Below, piece after piece: positions 51,601 through 57,600 of a stretch of 62,000 nucleotides of DNA. The translations under genes were made by a program, and so were the position numbers. Under the pieces are notes generated by a model, which was given only the letters and a program-made list of their open reading frames with translations, was not told the DNA's origin and did not search any database. The stretch is from Liolophura sinensis (Eukaryota > Mollusca > Polyplacophora > Chitonida > Chitonidae). Within the stretch, counting starts at the first letter, position 1. Every line of letters starts with the position of its first letter. Where the stretch lies: positions 6,435,504 to 6,497,503 of the forward strand of contig NC_088298.1 of the NCBI RefSeq assembly GCF_032854445.1, given 5' to 3'.

Positions 51601-54600
51601 ACTATTGAAACATGCGAAGAGTGAGTGAGTGAGTGCTTTGTGTGTTTAACATCGTACTAAACAACATTTCAGTTATATGACGATGAACGAGTCCTTAGAG
51701 TGCATGTAATGTGCCTCCTTGCTGCAGGCTGGATTTCCACAGCTCTTTTATCTCAACAGGTCGTTGCACTATCCCCTTAATGCTGAACGCAGTTACAACT
51801 TCCTCTTTTACGGTCTTAGGTGTGACATCACCTAGGATTGACCCTGGATCTACCTACCCTGAAAGCTAACATTCTACCAAGTGAGCTATCAGGGCTGGTA
51901 AAACATGTGAAGAGGTTGAAGAATTACAGTAGATTTGTTGATACATAAAGCCACTTTTTCTAAGCGTTTATTTATTTGTTTGGTGTATTACGGCCATACT
52001 GAAGAATATTTTACTTACTTGTAGAACAGCAAGCAGCATCATGGTAGGAGGAAACCAGGCAGAGCCCAGGGGGAAACCCACAACAATCTTGTACAAACAG
52101 TGAGCAGCATCATGGTGGGAGGAAACCAGGCTGAGCCCAGGGGGAAACCCACGACAATCTTGTACAACAGCTAGCAGCATCATGGTGGGAAGAAACCAGG
52201 CAGAGCCCAGGTGGAAACCCACGACAATCTTGTACAACAGCTAGCAGCATCATGGTGGGAGAAAACCAGGCAGAGCCTAGCGGGAAACTCACAACAATCC
52301 ACAGTTGCTGACAGACCTTCCCAAGTACAGCTGGAGAGGACGCCAGCAAGTTTAGTTTGAGGAAGTTGAGTCTTAAACATACCCGAACACCTACCTAGCA
52401 AACACCCCTTTTGCTAACAGTCAAAAGCAGGAAGTTTAATATGATTTCAAGTAAGATAAGAAAAAGACAAGCAAAGTGAATGTCACTCACCATAGAAACT
52501 CTTTTTGGCAGCCTCACTGCCATTAAATGTTTTGATACACCACTGGGGAAAAAAACAGTGAGAAAAAGAAATACAGTGAATGATACANNNNNNNNNNNNN
52601 NNNNNNNNNNNNNNNNNNNNNNNNNNNNNNNNNNNNNNNNNNNNNNNNNNNNNNNNNNNNNNNNNNNNNNNNNNNNNNNNNNNNNNNNNNNNNNNNNNNN
52701 NNNNNNNNNNNNNNNNNNNNNNNNNNNNNNNNNNNNNNNNNNNNNNNNNNNNNNNNNNNNNNNNNNNNNNNNNNNNNNNNNNNNNNNACAGTGCTGAGAT
52801 AAACAAGAAAGGCCCAAATTATAATACTGTCACAACTATGTGTGTCATATGCATAAGGATTTCAGAGCAGTGACTTCGTAGGATTTGGAGTCATAGCAAA
52901 TCATAGCAGCCGTAAAAGACACGGTCTGGAGTTTGTGCACAAATTTACCGCAGAGGTCTTTCAAATGCAAATCGCTAACTGCATTTGGCAATCCATGTAC
53001 TACAGGTGGCAAATGCAACCGAGTGAATGGCTGAACAAAGCTATGCTATGAAGTAAAATGGTGTTTGATTTGAAAATCGCTACCAATGATTGGCTATCTG
53101 TGGACTACGGGTCTCGACTGCAATCAAACAGGACATGGACACGCCCACCGCCAATGACAGCATCTGATGCGCCAATGCCCCACCCCACACACATGCACAC
53201 TATACCTTACCTTGTAGTGTAAAAAAATAAAAAATGGAGCCACTATCTGGCTTAGTGTGCTCACCGTGGCACTTCCTGTTACGATGAAGTTAGGTCTGGA
53301 TCGTGACTGGGCCTGGGACCAGCTTTTGTACACATGAAACATGGACAGGTTAACCATTGGGTGCCAGAGGAATTCCTGTGCGGAAAGAGAGAGAAACGGT
53401 GACTTTCTAACATTATCCACCAATGCAATATGACAGCAATGTCATCTTCAATGAAACCATCTCATTCCGGGATTTAACAGTTACCAAATTGTCAAAACAA
53501 TGAGCTGCAATTATGTACATACTGAATTTATTTATATGATTGCTGTTTTCAACATTGCTCAAAAATGTATTTATTTACATGTACTGTGAAGTACTTAATT
53601 TTCACGTTAAACTAATTTTTGCGGATTTCCAGGTCTATAATTTACCACGAAAAATAATTCCAGTGAAAAAACACCCAATATTGAATCATATACTAGAGGT
53701 AGTAGTAATAATCAAGTGAAATCTTTGCCAGGGTGTATATAAATTAAATATCTATCTTAACTCTGGTGCTAAGGCTTGGTGGGTATAAAAGAAAGTGAGA
53801 GTTCATTTGTATTTGTTTGATCAATCTTCGTGACGCCCATAAAGTGAAAGAATAGTAGATACCAGCACGTGCTGGTTTCTAATGAATGTTGCTCTGATAC
53901 ACGCTATCCCACTGGCTGTGTCTCTCCTGTGGTCCAATGAGTGAGCTCCTAACAAACTGTGAAGTGTGCACAACAACACAATGGCCGTTTGAAAGCTACA
54001 GCAATGTTGGCGGTTTCTCACCTGTTACAGAGGACGATTAAAACTGGAAACAATGCAAAACTTACCGTATTGCTTGATAAAGAATGAGTGACTGGTGAAT
54101 TCATATGTTTTGCATTGAACAGCTCAAAAGATCACAGGTCAGTTTGCCTGGTGTTTATAAGTGCTCATCAATGATTCAAAAAGAAGTGACACCTGTTTGA
54201 GTATTGCTCACGGTAGGTGCAAAAGTAATCTTCCTACATAATGATAATCCATCGCCTATTGTTTTACTAGTCCACTAACCCACTGCACGAGGATTAGCGA
54301 CACCTCTTGGAAAATATTAAGATTTTAAGATCTGTTTTTCAGTATTCTCTTAAATATGCGAAAGTTAATTCCTGCGAACATATTTTTGGAGAAAATCCTC
54401 GAAAATAAATTCCGGCGAATAATAAGTGCTTTACAGTATTTGATTGGTGTTTTATGCTGTACTCAAGAATATTTCACTCATACAATGGCAGCCAGCATTA
54501 TGAAGGGAGGAAACCGGACTTGAACTAACAGTGACTGCATTGGAGAAAGGCCAATCACCAGGCCACAGAGGCTCTCTCAAAATGTTGCTGGCTAACCCTC

Positions 54601-57600
54601 CAAATACATGCTAAAGTGTTTAGCAAACTTTTAATTTAACTTTTCTGTTTTTGACAATTATTTCACACTCAACATTAGTTTATTTAAAATCGTTTTCTTT
54701 TTTACACACGGGAAAAAAATAAAAAAAATACCAAATTCCCTACAGGCCTCTCCTTTTCTGCTGATAGGTGCAGGCTACGTCCCCCTTCCCCTCACCCCAT
54801 ACTGGAATAATGGAATTCTTGGAATAAACTGATGCCCTCCCCAAGATACCTAACAAACCTCAAGATATAAAGTCTCAACCAACGCAGCGAGCTGGGTTCC
54901 AGCACAGCAACCTCACTGACCAAGGGACGCGCAGTCGCAGCGATACTGGTGCTTAACTTTCAGAAGCTACAGATACATGTACTGAAGTAAAATTACCACT
55001 TTGACGTTGATGAATTCATCATGGAACACCATGTCTGTGTGGGCTTTCTCCCGCTTGCCCGCCTCACTCTGATCACCTGTGGTCAATAAGGAGACCAACT
55101 CGTAATACAGCTGTCGGATTCGTGAATCTCCTACGAAGGCGATATGGTTGTGGCCTCCCCAGTACGAAATGTACTGCATACACATTCTGGCATCACTGCC
55201 AACATAAAACGAGGAAAAATGGATGTCAAAGAAAAGTAAGAATTTTATTTATTTTATCTCATTGGTGTGAAATCAAGAATATTTCACTTATAAAATGGCA
55301 GCCAGCATTGCATTCAGAGGAAACTAGGCAGAGCCTGGGGAAAACCCACAACCATGTGTAGGTTTCTGGAAGCTCTCCCTTCTACAACTGGAGAGGAAGC
55401 CAGCATAGGCTGGACTTGAACTCATTGCAACCACAATGGTGAGAGACTTTTGGGCCACATTGGCACGCTAACGGCAAGGCCACGGAGGCCGCCGAGGAAA
55501 GTAAGAAAGCAGAATATCAAATTCATAGAATTTATACAAAATAGTACTAGCAAGCCAATAAAAAGTGTAGTTAGTGACGAGGCTGCGAGCGACGTCCGTT
55601 TCATCTGCTGGCATACACAGGTCAAGATTTTTATGGCAGCTTTCTCACAGGTTGAGCAAGTTTGGCACCAATACCTATGGAGCTGAGTTACACCATGAAA
55701 TATAAACATTGTCGTTTATGGAAAACTAATATAGTGGTCTAAGGCCAGGTGTCAAAGTAAGGCAGAGAGCTCCAGAGATAACACATTGACTTACCTTTTG
55801 GTGTATTTATGCATCATGCAGCCATATGGCTGCCACATGTTGTACCCTGGGAATCGTCCATCACTCAATATCCATTTACAAGAATTGTTACCTGGAAAAC
55901 AACAGTAAACCTTTATACAGGAGATAATTACACCACACCTCACAAGTCTATGCATGCATCAAGCTGGTTTTACAATCTTGACAGGAGAAGGCTACAAAAT
56001 GAAAATGTACACAAAATTTTATCAAAATTGGGCAATATTTGAAGCCTTTGTGATAGAAAAGAACAATCAAAGAACCGTTAAATCTGTAGTCTTTGATTCA
56101 TGCTCTGATTAAACTTGATAAGAGGTTAAACAAAATAAACCTGAACTCACAATTTATAAGAATTGGACAATAACTGGCAGACATGGCAGAAATCATACTT
56201 ACTGCATCAAAACTAATAAAGTCAGACAAATGGGCAAAAGATATGATGCACAGTCAGACAGGCAGACCGAGAGAGCCAAATTAATATTCCTCACTGAAGC
56301 ACAGGCAAAGAGAGATGCAGGGATGTTCAGTTAGCCTAGGTGGTGGGGGGTGGAGTAGGGTAGGTGGTAGGGGTGGAGTTGCCCATCTACTCTTGACAAC
56401 ATGTTTACTTGCTCACACATGGCAGTGAAAATGTTGTAGAAATAACACTCTGCTTCAAGGCTGCACAAGTCCCAGGTCCAAGCCTGGTTCTGTTGATGTT
56501 CACAATGTATGCATGTGCACATTTTTTCTGGGTCTGTTGTATTCTATACTATAATTTCTGGTCATTATCAGCCGCACTTCTCTGAATATCGTCCAATGCT
56601 GTTCATTTCCCTATACACTTCCCATGCTATCTTTCGCCTCATCGTCTGCGTGACGCTGCCTCGAAAGAGTGAAGTGCCCTTACGTGCACAGTCCCGAATT
56701 GGTCACATTGTGTAGACAGTATTTTCAGGATTATCTATTGTCTATACTTTGTACATTTATACCACTTTGGAGCTGAGGACTTTGAGAAATGTATGAATCA
56801 ATAAAAGGTAAGCTGAACAGCTCATAAATGTGTTTGTTTACTGTTGATACCATTGGTTGCAACTGTAAAAAAATTGTCTATAGTTTTATGTACATACACC
56901 CTAAAATTAAAAGCCATATGTGCCATGGTTCTAAAATGGTTGCTAATTCCACAAGTCTGGCAGAGATTTGCAGGACTTGCATGTTGTCTCCTTAAAATAA
57001 CCACAACTTTGTCTTATATGTTACAAAAGAAAAAAACAAAAGATGAAAAACATTGAAGCACACCTTTCTTTGGTCTTTAGGGCAGTTTAATTGTGTAAAT
57101 ATCGTACACGGCAATACAATGCGTTATTCTGATATTTAGTAGACTATGTGCCCATATCTTGAGCGAGTCTAGTTCTAATTCTAAAAAACCATTATAAATA
57201 TGTGTCGTCAACAAATCCAAATGTACGAGAAACTTTGAGTAGGCTTCAAAACCACCACAAAACATGCTGCCATCCATATTTTGACAGGACCAGTTGTTTA
57301 TCATGGAAACATCACCGTCTCTAGTGTTATTGTTGTTGTTGTACTATAAGTTCAAGAACCTATGCACTTCATGATTCCGACACCACTTACCATATTTCGC
57401 ATGAATCACGCCATGATAGAGAATGAAACCTAGTGTGATGCACAATGCTACTTTTTTCGCATTCTCGACATTTAAATAATAAGTAATCTCGTGCGTTGAG
57501 CTATTACAAACTTGAGCTTCTCCATTTGGCAGCCCAACAACATTGATATCAGCCATGTTACTGTCATTGTTTCGGCATGCGCACTCAAAATCTGCAGCCG

